A stretch of 64,000 nucleotides of DNA from Eutreptiella sp. 'Long Island Sound 2002' (lineage: Eukaryota; Euglenozoa; Euglenophyceae; Eutreptiales; Eutreptiaceae), in the NCBI GenBank assembly GCA_964036045.1, contig CAXIWF010000534.1:45603-109602 (forward strand), in the 5' to 3' direction. Under the pieces are notes generated by a model. That model was not told where the DNA came from. It did no database searches and saw nothing but the letters and a program-made list of their open reading frames with translations. Below, in pieces: positions 25,461 through 38,819 of this stretch. The position numbers were made by a program, and so were the translations under genes. Each line of letters begins with the position of its first letter. The first letter of the stretch is position 1.

Positions 25461-27744
25461 TGGATGTCCCCATGGATGTCCCCATGGATGTCCCCATGGA
25501 TGTCCCCATGGATGTCCCCATGGATGTCCCCATTGATGTCCCCATGGATGTCCCCATGGATGTCCCCATGGATGTCCCCATTGATGTCCCCATGGATGTC
25601 CCCATGGATGTCCCCATGGAAGTCCCCATTGATGTCCCCATGGATGTCCCCATGGATGTCCCCATGGATGTCCCCACGGATGTCCCCATGGATGGCCCCA
25701 TGGATGTCCCCATTGATGTCCCCATGGATGTCCCCATGGAAGTCCCCATGGATGTCCCCATGGATGTCCCCATGGATGTCCCCATGGATGTCCCCATGGA
25801 AGTCCCCATGGATGTCCCCATGGATGTCCCCATGGATGTCCCCATGGATGTCCCCATGGATGTCCCCATGGATGTCCCCATGGAAGTCCCCATTGATGTC
25901 CCCATGGATGCCCCCATTGATGTCCCCATGGATGTCCCCATGGATGTCCCCATGGATGTCCCCATTGATGTCCCCATTGATGTCCCCATTGATGTCCCCA
26001 TTGATGTCCCCATTGATGTCCCCATGGGTGTCCCCATTGATGTCCCCATGGATGTCCCCATGGATGTCCCCATGGATGTCCCCATGGATGTCCCCATTGA
26101 TGTCCCCATGGATGTCCCCATGGATGTCCCCATGGATGTCCCCATTGATGTCCCCATGGATGGCCCCATGGATGTCCCCATTGATGTCCCCATGGATGTC
26201 TCCATGGATGTCCCCATGGATGTCCCCATGGATGTCCCCATTGATGTCCCCATGGAAGTCCCCATGGATGTCCCCATTGATGTCCCCATGGATGTCCCCA
26301 TTGATGTCCCCATTGATGTCCCCATTGATGTCCCCATTGATGTCCCCATTGATGTCCCCATTGATGTCCCCATGGATGTCCCCATGGATGTCCCCATTGA
26401 TGTCCCCATGGATGTCTCCATGGATGTCCCCATGGATGTCCCCATGGATGTCCCCATGGAAGTCCCCATTGATGTCCCCATGGATGCCCCCATTGATGTC
26501 CCCATTGATGTCCCCATGGAAGTCCCCATGGATGTCCCCATGGATGTCCCCATGGATGTCCCCATGGATGTCCCCATGGATGTCCCCATGGATGTCCCCA
26601 TGGAAGTCCCCATTGATGTCCCCATGGATGCCCCCATTGATGTCCCCATGGATGTCCCCATGGATGTCCCCATTGATGTCCCCATGGATGTCCCCATTGA
26701 TGTCCCCATTGATGTCCCCATTGATGTCCCCATGGATGTCCCCATGGATGTCCCCATGGATGTCCCCATTGATGTCCCCATTGATGTCCCCATGGATGTC
26801 CCCATGGATGTCCCCATGGATGTCCCCATTGATGTCCCCATGGAAGTCCCCATGGATGTCCCCATGGATGTCCCCATGGATGTCCCCATTGATGTCCCCA
26901 TGGATGTCTCCATGGATGTCCCCATGGATGTCCCCATGGATGTCCCCATTGATGTCCCCATGGAAGTCCCCATGGATGTCCCCATTGATGTCCCCATGGA
27001 TGTCCCCATTGATGTCCCCATTGATGTCCCCATTGATGTCCCCATTGATGTCCCCATTGATGTCCCCATTGATGTCCCCATGGATGTCCCCATGGATGTC
27101 CCCATTGATGTCCCCATGGATGTCTCCATGGATGTCCCCATGGATGTCCCCATGGATGTCCCCATTGATGTCCCCATGGAAGTCCCCATGGATGTCCCCA
27201 TGGATGTCCCCATGGATGTCCCCATTGATGTCCCCATGGATGTCCCCATTGATGTCCCCATTGATGTCCCCATTGATGTCCCCATTGATGTCCCCATGGA
27301 TGTCCCCATGGATGTCCCCATTGATGTCCCCATTGATGTCCCCATGGATGTCCCCATGGATGTCCCCATGGATGTCCCCATTGATGTCCCCATGGAAGTC
27401 CCCATGGATGTCCCCATTGATGTCCCCATGGATGTCCCCATTGATGTCCCCATTGATGTCCCCATTGATGTCCCCATTGATGTCCCCATGGATGTCCCCA
27501 TGGATGGCCCCATGGATGTCCCCATTGATGTCCCCATGGATGTCCCCATGGATGTCCCCATGGATGTCCCCATTGTTGTCCCCATGGATGTCCCCATGGA
27601 TGTCCCCATGGATGTCCCCATTGATGTCCCCATGGATGGCCCCATGGATGTCCCCATGGATGTCCCCATTGATGTCCCCATTGATGTCCCCATGGATGTC
27701 CCCATGGATGTCCCCATTGATGTCCCCATGGATGTCCCCATTGA
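25441..27744. repeat. HOR copy, displacement 2,304 bp (192 units)
   Basis: It is anchored on TGTACAC at 25441, which recurs at 27745. Downstream order is conserved: seven G-type units, a GGAAGT unit, a CCCCACGG unit, GATGGCCCC, then GATGCCCCC near 25907 and again near 28223. The last pair is 2,316 apart, so one unit was gained or lost inside. An internal GATGCCCCC at about 26627 suggests a smaller repeat of about 720 bases. The same anchor occurs at 19419 and 23354. Confidence 0.83.
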
Positions 27745-28650
27745 TGTACACATGGATGTCCCCATGGATGTCCCCATGGATGTCCCCATGGATGTCCCCA
27801 TGGATGTCCCCATGGATGTCCCCATGGATGTCCCCATTGATGTCCCCATGGATGTCCCCATGGATGTCCCCATGGATGTCCCCATTGATGTCCCCATGGA
27901 TGTCCCCATGGATGTCCCCATGGAAGTCCCCATTGATGTCCCCATGGATGTCCCCATGGATGTCCCCATGGATGTCCCCACGGATGTCCCCATGGATGGC
28001 CCCATGGATGTCCCCATTGATGTCCCCATGGATGTCCCCATGGAAGTCCCCATGGAAGTCCCCATGGATGTCCCCATGGATGTCCCCATGGATGTCCCCA
28101 TTGATGTCCCCATGGAAGTCCCCATGGATGTCCCCATGGATGTCCCCATGGATGTCCCCATGGATGTCCCCATGGATGTCCCCATGGATGTCCCCATGGA
28201 AGTCCCCATTGATGTCCCCATGGATGCCCCCATTGATGTCCCCATGGATGTCCCCATGGATGTCCCCATGGATGTCCCCATTGATGTCCCCATGGATGTC
28301 CCCATTGATGTCCCCATTGATGTCCCCATGGATGTCCCCATGGATGTCCCCATTGATGTCCCCATGGATGTCCCCATGGATGTCCCCATGGATGTCCCCA
28401 TGGATGTCCCCATTGATGTCCCCATGGATGTCCCCATGGATGTCCCCATGGATGTCCCCATTGATGTCCCCATGGATGGCCCCATGGATGTCCCCATTGA
28501 TGTCCCCATGGATGTCCCCATGGATGTCCCCATTGATGTCCCCATGGATGTCCCCATGGATGTCCCCATGGATGTCCCCATTGATGTCCCCATGGATGTC
28601 CCCATGGATGTCCCCATGGATGTCCCCATGGATGTCCCCATGGATGTCCC
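27745..28650. repeat. Second copy of the 2,304-bp HOR (partial)
   Basis: From TGTACAC at 27745 the order of GGAAGT, ACGG, GATGGC and GATGCCCCC units follows the copy that begins at 25441. An additional GGAAGT unit is present near 28052. Beyond about 28.6 kb the match fades into the next family. Confidence 0.75.
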
Positions 28651-29338
28651 CATGGATGTCCCCATGGATGTCCCCATTGATGTCCCCATGGATGTCCCCA
28701 TGGATGTCCCCATGGATGTCCCCATTGATGTCCCCATGGATGTCCCCATGGAAGTCCCCATTGATGACCCCATGGATGTCCCCATGGATGTCCCCATGGA
28801 TGTCCCCATGGATGTCCCCATGGATGTCCCCATGGATGTCCCCATTGATGTCCCCATGGATGTCCCCATGGATGTCCCCATGGATGTCCCCATGGATGTC
28901 CCCATGGATGTCCCCATTGATGTCCCCATGGATGCCCCCATTGATATCCCCATTGATGTCCCCATGGATGTCCCCATGGATGTCCCCATGGATGTCCCCA
29001 CGGATGTCCCCATGGATGTCCCCATTGATGTCCCCATTGGTGTCCCCATTGATGTCCCCATTGATGTCCCCATGGATGTCCCCATGGATGTCCCCATGGA
29101 TGTCCCCATGGATGTCTCCATTGATGTCCCCATGGATGGCCCCATGGATGTCCCCATTGATGTCCCCATGGATGTCCCCATGGATGTCCCCATGGATGTC
29201 CCCATTGATGACCCCATGGATGTCCCCATGGATGTCCCCATGGATGTCCCCATGGATGTCCCCATGGATGTCCCCATGGATGTCCCCATTGATGTCCCCA
29301 TGGATGTCCCCATGGATGTCCCCATGGAAGTCCCCATT

Positions 29339-31234
29339 GATGACCCCATGGATGGCCCCATGGATGCCCCCATTGATGTCCCCATTGATGTCCCCATGGA
29401 TGTCCCCATTGATGTCCCCATGGATGTCCCCATGGATGTCCCCATGGATGTCCCCATGGATGTCCCCATGGATGTCCCCATGGATGTCCCCATGGATGTC
29501 CCCATGGATGTTCCCATGGATGTCCCCATTGATGTCCCCATTGATGTCCCCATGCATGTCCCCATGGATGTCCCCATTGATGTCCCCATGGATGTCCCCA
29601 TTGATGTCCCCATTGATGTCCCCATTGATGTCCCCATGGATGTCCCCATGGATGTCCCCATGGATGTCCCCATGGATGTCCCCATGGATGTACACATGGA
29701 TGTCCCCATGGATGTCCCCATTGATGTCCCCATGGATGTCCCCATGGATGTCCCCATTGATGTCCCCATTGATGTCCCCATGGATGTCCCCATGGATGTC
29801 CCCATGGAAGTCCCCATGGATGTCCCCATGGATGTCCCCATGGATGTCCCCATTGATGTCCCCATTGATATCCCCATTGATGTCCCCATGGATGTCCCCA
29901 TGGATGTCCCCATTGATGTCCCCGTTGATGTCCCCAATGATGTCCCCATTGATGTCCCCATGGATGTCCCCATTGATGTCCCCATTGATGTCCCCATGGA
30001 TGTCCCCATTGATGTCCCCGTGGATGTCCCCATTGATGTCCCCATGGAAGTCCCCATTGATGTCCCCATGGATGTCCCCATGGATGTCCCCATGGATGTC
30101 CCCATGGATGTCCCCATGGAAGTCCCCATGGATGTCCCCATGGATGTCCCCATGGAAGTCCCCATGGATGTCCCCATGGATGTCCCCATTGATGTCCCCA
30201 TGGATGTCCCCATGGATGTCCCCATGGATGTCCCCATGGATGTCCCCATGGATGTCCCCATGGATGTCCCCATTGATGTCCCCATTGATGTCCCCATGGA
30301 TGTCCTCATTGATGTCCCCATGGACGTCCCCATTGATGTCCCCATGGATGTCCCCATGGATGTCCCCATTGATGTCCCCATGGATGTCCCCATTGATGTC
30401 CCCATGGATGTCCCCATGGATGTCCCCATGGATGTCCCCATGGATGTCCCCATGGATGTCCCCATTGTTGTCCCCATGGATGTCCCCATGGATGTCCCCA
30501 TGGATGTCCCCATTGATGTCCCCACGGATGTCCCCATGGATGTCCCCATGGATGTCCCCATGGATGTCCCCATGGATGTCCCCATGGATGTCCCCATGGA
30601 TGTCCCCATGGATGTCCCCATGGATGTCCCCATGGATGTCCCCATGGATGTCCCCATGGATGTCCCCATGGATGTCCCCATGGATGTCCCCATGGATGTC
30701 CCCATGGATGTCCCCATTAATGCCCCCATGGATGTCCCCATGGATGTCCCCATGGATGTCCCCATGGATGTCCCCATGGATGTCCCCATGGATGTCCCCA
30801 TTGATGTCCCCATTGATGTCCCCATGGAAGTCCCCATTGATGTCCCCATTGATGTCCCCATGGATGTCCCCATGGATGTCCCCATTGTTGTCCCCATGGA
30901 TGTCCCCATGGATGTCCCCATGGATGTCCCCATTGATGTCCCCATGGATGTCCCCATGGATGTCCCCATGGATGTCCCCATGGATGTCCCCATGGATGTC
31001 CCCATTAATGTCCCCATGGATGTCCCCATGGATGTCCCCATGGAAGTCCCCATGGATGTCCCCATTGATGTCCCCATGGATGTCCCCATGGATGTCCCCA
31101 TTGATGTCCCCATGGATGTCCCCATGGATGTCCCCATGGATGTCCCCATGGATGTCCCCATGGATGTCCCCATTGATGTCCCCATGGAAGTCCCCATGGA
31201 AGTCCCCATTGATGTCCCCATGGAAGTCCCCATT
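29339..31234. repeat. 1.9-kb HOR copy 1
   Basis: GATGACCCC, GATGGCCCC and GATGCCCCC in order from 29339 recur from 31235. CATGCATG near 29554 and 31462, and TGTACAC at 29689 and 31597, are both 1,908 bases (159 units) apart. The pair CCCCGTTGATG and CCCCAATGATG, ending at about 29940, recurs at about 31848. The first marker is 1,896 apart, so one unit was gained or lost. The copy also holds units with CATTAATG near 30717 and 31006. Confidence 0.87.
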
Positions 31235-33130
31235 GATGACCCCGTGGATGGCCCCATGGATGCCCCCATTGATGTCCCCATTGATGTCCCCATGGATGTC
31301 CCCATTGATGTCCCCATGGATGTCCCCATTGATGTCCCCATGGATGTCCCCATGGATGTCCCCATGGATGTCCCCATGGATGTCCCCATGGATGTCCCCA
31401 TGGATGTCCCCATGGATGTTCCCATGGATGTCCCCATTGATGTCCCCATTGATGTCCCCATGCATGTCCCCATGGATGTCCCCATTGATGTCCCCATGGA
31501 TGTCCCCATTGATGTCCCCATTGATGTCCCCATTGATGTCCCCATGGATGTCCCCATGGATGTCCCCATGGATGTCCCCATGGATGTCCCCATGGATGTA
31601 CACATGGATGTCCCCATGGATGTCCCCATTGATGTCCCCATGGATGTCCCCATTGATGTCCCCATTGATGTCCCCATTGATGTGTCCATGGATGTCCCCA
31701 TGGATGTCCCCATGGAAGTCCCCATTGATGTCCCCATGGATGTCCCCATGGATGTCCCCATTGATGTCCCCATGGATATCCCCATTGATGTCCCCATGGA
31801 TGTCCCCATGGATGTCCCCATTGATGTCCCCGTTGATGTCCCCAATGATGTCCCCATTGATGTCCCCATGGATGTCCCCATTGATGTCCCCATTGATGTC
31901 CCCATGGATGTCCCCATGGATGTCCCCATGGATGTCCCCATTGATGTCCCCATGGAAGTCCCCATTGATGTCCCCATGGATGTCCCCATGGATGTCCCCA
32001 TGGATGTCCCCATGGATGTCCCCATGGAAGTCCCCATGGATGTCCCCATGGATGTCCCCATGGATGTCCCCATGGATGTCCCCATGGAAGTCCCCATGGA
32101 TGTCCCCATGGATGTCCCCATGGATGTCCCCATTGATGTCCCCATGGATATCCCCATTGATGTCCCCATGGATGTCCCCATGGATGTCCCCATTGATGTC
32201 CCCGTTGATGTCCCCAATGATGTCCCCATTGATGTCCCCATGGATGTCCCCATTGATGTCCCCATTGATGTCCCCATGGATGTCCCCATTGATGTCCCCA
32301 TGGATGTCCCCATTGATGTCCCCATGGAAGTCCCCATTGATGTCCCCATGGATGTCCCCATGGATGTCCCCATGGATGTCCCCATGGATGTCCCCATGGA
32401 AGTCCCCATGGAAGTCCCCATGGATGTCCCCATGGATGTCCCCATGGAAGTCCCCATGGATGTCCCCATGGATGTCCCCATTGATGTCCCCATGGATGTC
32501 CCCATGGATGTCCCCATGGATGTCCCCATGGATGTCCCCATGGATGTCCCCATGGATGTCCCCATTGATGTCCCCATTGATGTCCCCATGGATGTCCTCA
32601 TTGATGTCCCCATGGATGTCCCCATTGATGTCCTCATGGATGTCCCCATGGATGTCCCCATTGATGTCCCCATTGATGTCCCCATTGATGTCCCCATGGA
32701 TGTCCCCATGGATGTCCCCATGGATGTCCCCATGGATGTCCCCATGGATGTCCCCATTGTTGTCCCCATGGATGTCCCCATGGATGTCCCCATGGATGTC
32801 CCCATTGATGTCCCCACGGATGTCCCCACGGATGTCCCCATGGATGTCCCCATGGATGTCCCCATTGATGTCCCCATTGATGTCCCCATTGATGTCCCCA
32901 TGGATGTCCCCATGGATGTCCCCATGGATGTCCCCATGGATGTCCCCATGGATGTCCCCATTGTTGTCCCCATGGATGTCCCCATGGATGTCCCCATGGA
33001 TGTCCCCATGGATGTCCCCATTAATGTCCCCATGGATGTCCCCATGGATGTCCCCATGGATGTCCCCATGGATGTCCCCATGGATGTCCCCATGGATGTC
33101 CCCATGGATGTCCCCATTGATGTCCCCATT
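31235..33130. repeat. 1.9-kb HOR copy 2 with nested 372-bp repeat
   Basis: The marker order of copy 1 repeats from 31235. The pair CCCCGTTGATG and CCCCAATGATG is present twice, ending at about 31848 and 32220, 372 bases (31 units) apart. A local duplication therefore happened after or during formation of this copy. GTTGTCCCC units near 32757 and 32960 and CATTAATG near 33022 resemble those near 30468-31006. The right limit is approximate. Confidence 0.83.
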
Positions 33131-34600
33131 GATGTCCCCATGGAAGTCCCCATTGATGTCCCCATGGAAGTCCCCATGGATGTCCCCATTGATGTCCCCA
33201 TGGATGTCCCCATGGATGTCCCCATTGATGTCCCCATGGATGTCCCCATGGATGTCCCCATGGATGTCCCCATGGATGTCCCCATGGATGTCCCCATTGA
33301 TGTCCCCATGGATGTCCCCATGGAAGTCCCCATTGATGTCCCCATGGAAGTCCCCATGGATGTCCCCATTGATGTCCCCATGGATGTCCCCATGGATGTC
33401 CCCATGGATGTCCCCATGGATGTCCCCATTGATGTCCCCATTGATGTCCCCATGGATGTCCCCATGGATGTTGCCATTGATGTCCCCATGGATGTCCCCA
33501 TGGATGTCCCCATTGATGTCCCCATTGATGTCCCCATGGATGTCCCCATGGATGTCCCCATTGATGTCCCCATGGATGTCCCCATGGATGTCCCCATGGA
33601 TGTCCCCATTGATGTCCCCATTGATGTCCCCATTGATGTCCCCATGGATGTCCCCATCGATGTCCCCATTGATGTCCCCATGGATGTCCCCATTGATGTC
33701 CCCATGGATGTCCCCATGGATGTCCCCATGGATGTCCCCATTGATGTCCCCATTGATGTCCCCATGGATGTCCCCATGGATGTCCCCATTGATGTCCCCA
33801 TTGATGTCCCCATGGATGTCCCCATGGATGTCCCCATGGATGTCCCCATTGATGTCCCCATGGATGTCCCCATTGATGTCCCCATGGATGTCCCCATTGA
33901 TGTCCCCATGGATGTCCCCATGGATGTCCCCATGGATGTTGCCATTGATGTCCCCATGGATGTCCCCATTGATGTCCCCATTGATGTCCCCATGGATGTC
34001 CCCATGGATGTTGCCATTGATGTCCCCATGGATGTCCCCATGGATGTCCCCATTGATGTCCCCATTGATGTCCCCATGGATGTCCCCATGGATGTCCCCA
34101 TGGATGTCCCCATTGATGTCCCCATTGATGTCCCCATGGATGTCCCCATGGATGTCCCCATGGATGTCCCCATGGATGTCCCCATTGATGTCCCCATTGA
34201 TGTCCCCATGGATGTCCCCATGGATGTCCCCATTGATGTCCCCATGGATGTCCCCATGGATGTCCCCATGGATGTCCCCATGGAAGTCCCCATTGATGTC
34301 CCCATTGATGTCCCCATGGATGTCCCCATGGATGTCCCCATTGATGTCCCCATGGATGTCCCCATTGATGTCCCCATGGATGTCCCCATGGATGTCCCCA
34401 TGGATGTCCCCATTGATGTCCCCATTGATGTCCCCATGGATGTCCCCATGGATGTCCCCATTGATGTCCCCATTGATGTCCCCATGGATGTCCCCATGGA
34501 TGTCCCCATGGATGTCCCCATTGATGTCCCCATGGATGTCCCCATTGATGTCCCCATTGATGTCCCCATTGATGTCCCCATGGATGTCCCCATTGATGTC
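33131..34600. repeat. GTTGCC-marked block with 540-bp displacement
   Basis: The unit GATGTTGCCATTGATG is at about 33469, 33937 and 34009. The first and last are 540 bases (45 units) apart and flanked by similar T/G order; the last two are 72 bases apart. A single ATCGATG substitution lies near 33657. A CATTTATG unit at about 34603 marks the right edge. Confidence 0.72.
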
Positions 34601-35960
34601 CCCATTTATGTCCCCATGGATGTCCCCATTGATGTCCCCATGGATCTCCCCATTGATGTCCCCATGGATGTCCCCATTGATGTCCCCATGGATGTCCCCA
34701 TGGATGTCCCCATGGATGTCCCCATTGATGTCCCCATTGATGTCCCCATTGATGTCTTCATGGATGTCCCCACGGATGTCCCCATGGATGTCCCCATGGA
34801 TGTCCCCATGGATGTCCCCATGGATGTCCCCATGGATGTCCCCATGGATGTCCCCATGGATGTCCCCATGGATGTCCCCATGGATGTCCCCATGGATGTC
34901 CCCATGGATGTCCCCATGGATGTCCCCATGGATGTCCCCATGGATGTCCCCATGGATGTCCCCATTGATGTCCCCATGGATGGCCCTATGGATGTCCCCA
35001 TGGATGTCCCCATGGATGTCCCCATGGATGTCCCCATGGATGTCCCCATTGATGTCCCCATGGATGTCCCCATGGATGTCCCCATGGATGTCCCCATGGA
35101 TGTCCCCATGGAAGTCCCCATGGAAGTCCCCATGGATGTCCCCATTGATGTCCCCATGGAAGTCCCCATTGATGTCCCCATTGATGTCCCCATGGATGTC
35201 CCCATGGATGTACCCATTGATGTCCCCATTGATGTCCCCATGGATGTCCCCATTGATGTCCCCATGGATGTCCCCATGGATGTCCCCATGGATGTCCCCA
35301 TTGATGTCCCCAGGGATGTCCCCATGGATGTCCCCATGGATGTCCCCATTGATGTCCCCATGGATGTCCCCATGGATGTCCCCATTGATGTCCCCATTGA
35401 TGTCCCCATGGATGTCCCCATGGATGTCCCCATGGAAGTCCCCATGGATGTCCCCATGGATGTCCCCATGGATGTTGCCATGGAAGTCCCCATGGATGTC
35501 CCCATTGATGTCCCCATGGAAGTCCCCATTGATGTCCCCATGGAAGTCCCCATGGATGTCCCCATTGATGTCCCCATGGATGTCCCCATGGATGTCCCCA
35601 TGGATGTCCCCATTGATGTCCCCATGGAAGTCCCCATGGATGTCCCCATGGATGTCCCCATGGAAGTCCCCATTGATGTCCCCATGGAAGTCCCCATGGA
35701 TGTCCCCATTGATGTCCCCATGGATGTCCCCATGGAAGTCCCCATGGATGTCCCCATTGATGTCCCCATGGAAGTCCCCATTGATGTCCCCATGGAAGGC
35801 CCCATTTATGTCCCCATGGATGTCCCCATGGATGTCCCCATTGATGTCCCCATGGATGTCCCCATTGATGTCCCCATGGATGTCCCCATGGATGTCCCCA
35901 TGGATGTCCCCATGGATGTCCCCATGGATGTCCCCATGGATGTCCCCATGGATGTCCCCA
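34601..35960. repeat. G-type-rich block, then GAAGTC-rich block
   Basis: From about 34,770 to 34,960 nearly all units are G-type. From about 35,100 to 35,790 GGAAGTC units are unusually frequent. CATTTATG units at about 34603 and 35803 delimit the block. A CCAGGGATG unit is near 35310 and a GTTGCCATGG unit near 35475. I see no exact HOR and no gene. Confidence 0.7.
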
Positions 35961-36131
35961 TGGAAGTCCCCATGGATGTCCCCATGGATGTCCCCATGAA
36001 TGTCCCCATGGATGTCCCCATGGATGTCCCCATGGATGTCCCCATGGAAGTCCCCATGGATGTCCCCATGGATGTCCCCATGGATGTCCCCATTGATGTC
36101 CCCATGGATGTCCCCATTGATGTCCCCATGA

Positions 36132-36791
36132 ATGTCCCCATGGAAGTCCCCATGGATGTCCCCATTGATGTCCCCATGGATGTCCCCATGGATGTCCCCA
36201 TTGCTGTCCCCATTGATGTCCCCATGGATGTCCCCATTGATGTCCCCATGGATGTCCCCATGGATGTCCCCATGGATGTCCCCATGGATGTCCCCATGGA
36301 TGTCCCCATGGATGTCCCCATGGATGTCCCCATTGATGTCCCCATGGATGTCCCCATGGATGTCCCCATGGATGTCCCCATGGATGTCCCCATGGATGTC
36401 CCCATTGATGTCCCCATGGATGTCCCCATGGATGTCCCCATGGATGTCCCCATTGATGTCCCCATGGATGTCCCCATTGATGTCCCCATGGATGTCCCCA
36501 TAGATGTCCCCATGGATGTCCCCATTGATGTCCCCATGGATGTCCCCATTGATGTCCCCATGGATGTCCCCATGGAGGTCCCCATGGATGTCCCCATGGA
36601 TGTCCCCATGGATGTCCCCATTAATGTCCCCATGGATGTCCCCATTGATGTCCCCATGGATGTCCCCATGGATGTCCCCATGGATGTCCCCATTGATGTC
36701 CCCATGGAAGTCCCCATGGATGTCCCCATGGATGTCCCCATGGATGTCCCCATTGATGTCCCCATGGATGTCCCCATGGATGTCCCCATGA
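36132..36791. repeat. 660-bp HOR, copy 1
   Basis: The copy starts after a CATGAATG unit and contains GCTGTCCCC at 36203, CATAGATG near 36501, GGAGGTCCC near 36574 and CATTAATG near 36621. All recur 660 bases (55 units) later and again 4,584 bases later. Confidence 0.88.
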
Positions 36792-37451
36792 ATGTCCCCA
36801 TCGAAGTCCCCATGGATGTCCCCATTGATGTCCCCATGGATGTCCCCATGGATGTCCCCATTGCTGTCCCCATTGATGTCCCCATGGATGTCCCCATTGA
36901 TGTCCCCATGGATGTCCCCATGGATGTCCCCATGGATGTCCCCATGGATGTCCCCATGGATGTCCCCATGGATGTCCCCATGGATGTCCCCATTGATGTC
37001 CCCATGGATGTCCCCATGGATGTCCCCATGGATGTCCCCATGGATGTCCCCATGGATGTCCCCATTGATGTCCCCATGGATGTCCCCATGGATGTCCCCA
37101 TGGATGTCCCCATTGATGTCCCCATGGATGTCCCCATTGATGTCCCCATGGATGTCCCCATAGATGTCCCCATGGATGTCCCCATTGATGTCCCCATGGA
37201 TGTCCCCATTGATGTCCCCATGGATGTCCCCATGGAGGTCCCCATGGATGTCCCCATGGATGTCCCCATGGATGTCCCCATTAATGTCCCCATGGATGTC
37301 CCCATGGATGTCCCCATTGATGTCCCCATGAATGTCCCCATGGATGTCCCCATGGATGTCCCCATGGATGTCCCCATGGATGTCCCCATGGATGTCCCCA
37401 TGGATGTCCCCATTGATGTCCCCATGGATGTCCCCATTGATGTCCCCATGA
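36792..37451. repeat. 660-bp HOR, copy 2
   Basis: The markers of copy 1 are at the same offsets (GCTGTCCCC at 36863, CATTAATG near 37281). An ATCGAAGTC substitution near 36801 is private. The right part passes into the 1,368-bp family. Confidence 0.86.
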
Positions 37452-38819
37452 ATGTCCCCATGGATGTCCCCATGGATGTCCCCATGGATGTCCCCATGGA
37501 TGTCCCCATGGATGTCCCCATTGATGTCCCCATGGAAGTCCCCATTGATGTCCCCATGGATGTCCCCATTGATGTCCCCATGGATGTCCCCATTGATGTC
37601 CACATGGATGTCCCCATGGATGTCCCCATGGATGTCCCCATTGATGTCCCCATGGATGTCCCCATTGATGTCCCCATGGATGTCCCCATGGATGTCCCCA
37701 TTGATGTCCCCATGGAAGTCCCCATGGATGTCCCCATTGATGTCCCCATGGAAGTCCCCATTGATGTCCCCATGGATGTCCCCATGGATGTCCCCATGGA
37801 TGGCCCCATGGATGTCCCCATGGATGTCCCCATTGATGTCCCCATGGATGTCCCCATTGATGTCCCCATGGAAGTCCCCATGGATGTCCCCATTGATGTC
37901 CCCATGGATGTCCCCATTGATGTCCCCATGGAAGTCCCCATGGATGTCCCCATTGATGTCCCCATGGATGTCCCCATGGATGTCCCCATGGATGTCCCCA
38001 TTGATGTCCCCATGGATGTCCCCATTGATGTCCCCATTGATGTCCCCATGGATGTCCCCATTGATGTCCCCATGGAAGTCCCCATGGAAGTCCCCATGGA
38101 TGTCCCCATGGATGTCCCCATGGATGTCCCCATGGATGTCCCCATGGATGTCCCCATTGATGTCCCCATGGATGTCCCCATTGATGTCCCCATGGATGTC
38201 CCCATGGAAGTCCCCATGAATGTCCCCATTGATGTCCCCATGGAAGTCCCCATTGATGTCCCCATGGAAGTCCCCATTGATGTCCCCATGGATGTCCCCA
38301 TGGATGTCCCCATTGATGTCCCCATGGATGTCCCCATGGATGTCCCCTTGGATGTCCCCATGGATGTCCCCATTGATGTCCCCATGGATGTCCCCATTGA
38401 TGTCCCCATGGAAGTCCCCATGGATGTCCCCATTGATGTCCCCATGGATGTCCCCATGGATGTCCCCATGGATGTCCCCATTTATGTCCCCATGGATGTC
38501 CCCATTGATGTCCCCATGGATGTCCCCATAGATGTCCCCATGGATGTCCCCATTGATGTCCCCATGGATGTCCCCATTGATGTCCCCATGGATGTCCCCA
38601 TGGAGGTCCCCATGGATGTCCCCATGGATGTCCCCATGGATGTCCCCATTAATGTCCCCATGGATGTCCCCATGGATGTCCCCATTGATGTCCCCATGAA
38701 TGTCCCCATGGATGTCCCCATGGATGTCCCCATGGATGTCCCCATGGATGTCCCCATGGATGTCCCCATGGATGTCCCCATTGATGTCCCCATGGATGTC
38801 CCCATTGATGTCCCCATGA
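37452..38819. repeat. 1.37-kb HOR, copy 1 (1,368 bp)
   Basis: This copy starts after a CATGAATG unit and includes GTCCACATGG near 37598, GATGGCCCC near 37801, another CATGAATG near 38218, CCTTGG near 38346, CATTTATG at 38479 and GGAGGTCCC near 38605. The set recurs 1,368-1,380 bases later. GGAAGTC units are frequent. Confidence 0.87.

Larger units (their letters stand above)
23376..25462. repeat. Tandem duplication, copy 2 (2,087 bp)
   Basis: This is the direct tandem partner of the preceding 2,087 bases, with all rare variants at the same offsets. After the TGTACAC marker at 25441 the sequence stops following copy 1 and continues like the region near 19.4 kb and 27.7 kb. That fixes the right breakpoint to a few units. 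Confidence 0.92.
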
